Assembly: GCF_947495675.1 (NCBI RefSeq)
Contig: NZ_CANLZX010000019.1
Coordinates: 1-64,000, forward strand
Length of the DNA stretch: 64,000 nucleotides
Source: an uncultured Algibacter sp.
GTDB taxonomy: Bacteria; Bacteroidota; Bacteroidia; Flavobacteriales; Flavobacteriaceae
Direction of reading: 5' to 3'
Shown: positions 63,841 to 64,000 of the stretch, in pieces
Numbering within the stretch: the stretch's first letter is position 1
Layout of the letters: each line of letters starts with the position of its first letter
The notes under the pieces: model-generated
Databases searched by the model: none
Seen by the model: the letters and a program-made list of their open reading frames with translations, nothing else
Told to the model about the DNA's origin: nothing
Program-made: the position numbers and the translations under genes

Positions 63841-64000
63841 TTAAGGTCTGTTTCCATTACCAAGTACTAAATCTATCACCGAAGTTCTGGCTAATTTATC
63901 GCCTGCTTTAATTGTTTTTCCTTTATGAGTAAGTTTTAAAACCATGTCTTTTCCTAAATTGTCTACGTAAGTTATTTTGCCAATTTTAAAACCTAAAGCT
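63841..64000 (-). CDS. PASTA-domain protein, C-terminal fragment
   Basis: Only the last 52 codons are in the window; the frame runs off its right end. The translated part reads ALGFKIGKITYVDNLGKDMV, then LKLTHKGKTIKAGDKLARTS, ending VIDLVLGNGNRP. This is a PASTA domain end with the typical VLGNG. The family binds muropeptides at the envelope. It is 2 bases from rluD, likely one transcript. Confidence 0.8.
   Translation of the reverse strand, partial: ALGFKIGKITYVDNLGKDMVLKLTHKGKTIKAGDKLARTSVIDLVLGNGNRP

Noticed and set aside
1..64000. CRISPR arrays, prophage or insertion sequences
   Set aside because: No regularly spaced direct repeats, no phage structural genes and no transposase were seen; the only recombinase is the housekeeping XerC/D.

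Overview
The window is AT-rich chromosome from a member of the Bacteroidota, most likely a marine Flavobacteriaceae. The signs are: TTG-N19/20-TAnnTTTG promoters (rpsU, trp); a tmRNA tag reading GENNYALAA; a type IX secretion C-terminal sorting domain on an alginate-lyase-like enzyme; and lineage-typical families (DUF2851, DUF2721, CreD with a winged-helix regulator). I see no rRNA, prophage, IS transposase or CRISPR array. The genus cannot be fixed from sequence alone.

Layout. 1-8.5 kb: tRNA-Thr, hpf, xerC and rpsU, then acyl-CoA dehydrogenase, a helix-hairpin-helix protein, an AGCS symporter, a K+ channel, PspC and DUF2851, all on the minus strand. 8.5-11.2 kb: an ECF sigma factor operon with a single-pass membrane protein carrying C-terminal repeats, a Spy/CpxP-like periplasmic protein and an outer-membrane-like protein. 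11.4-19.4 kb: DUF2721, sterol desaturase, YkgJ, a methyltransferase, and a large outer-membrane barrel plus TPR protein. 19.8-28.4 kb: ftsE and a surface-glycan block (methyltransferase, two GT2s, one GT4, a phosphoethanolamine transferase, two tandem Wzx-like flippases). 28.6-37.7 kb: typA, kdsA, a winged-helix regulator with two matching operators (one before creD), small membrane proteins and an AlaDH/saccharopine-dehydrogenase-like enzyme. 37.9-41.7 kb: tmRNA, then a four-gene operon of a coiled-coil protein, a protein with a possible Roadblock/LC7-like C-terminus, a Ras/Rab-like small GTPase and a hybrid histidine kinase whose receiver lacks its phospho-acceptor Asp. 41.9-44.4 kb: rhodanese and thioredoxin-fold genes. 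44.5-51.2 kb: an attenuated trp operon (trpL, E, G, D, C, an in-frame F-B fusion, A). 51.2-64 kb: trmL, a Tat-signal sugar isomerase-like protein, VF530, a RhlE-type helicase, two beta-helix proteins (one PL6), a UDG-like protein, ribosomal THX, yaaA, hsp20, rluD and a partial PASTA protein.

The best candidate for an undescribed system is the GTPase operon at 38.5-41.7 kb. It looks like a signalling module in which a Ras-like switch, a possible MglB-like regulator and a kinase with a pseudo-receiver act together. The second theme is small structured repeats. Four copies of an element have GCGTTA/TAACGC inverted ends and variable hairpin middles; one separates trpB from trpA and one abuts the tmRNA gene. 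Two shorter palindromes also occur: one lies in frame inside trpF and one replaces the leader just upstream of a regulator gene.
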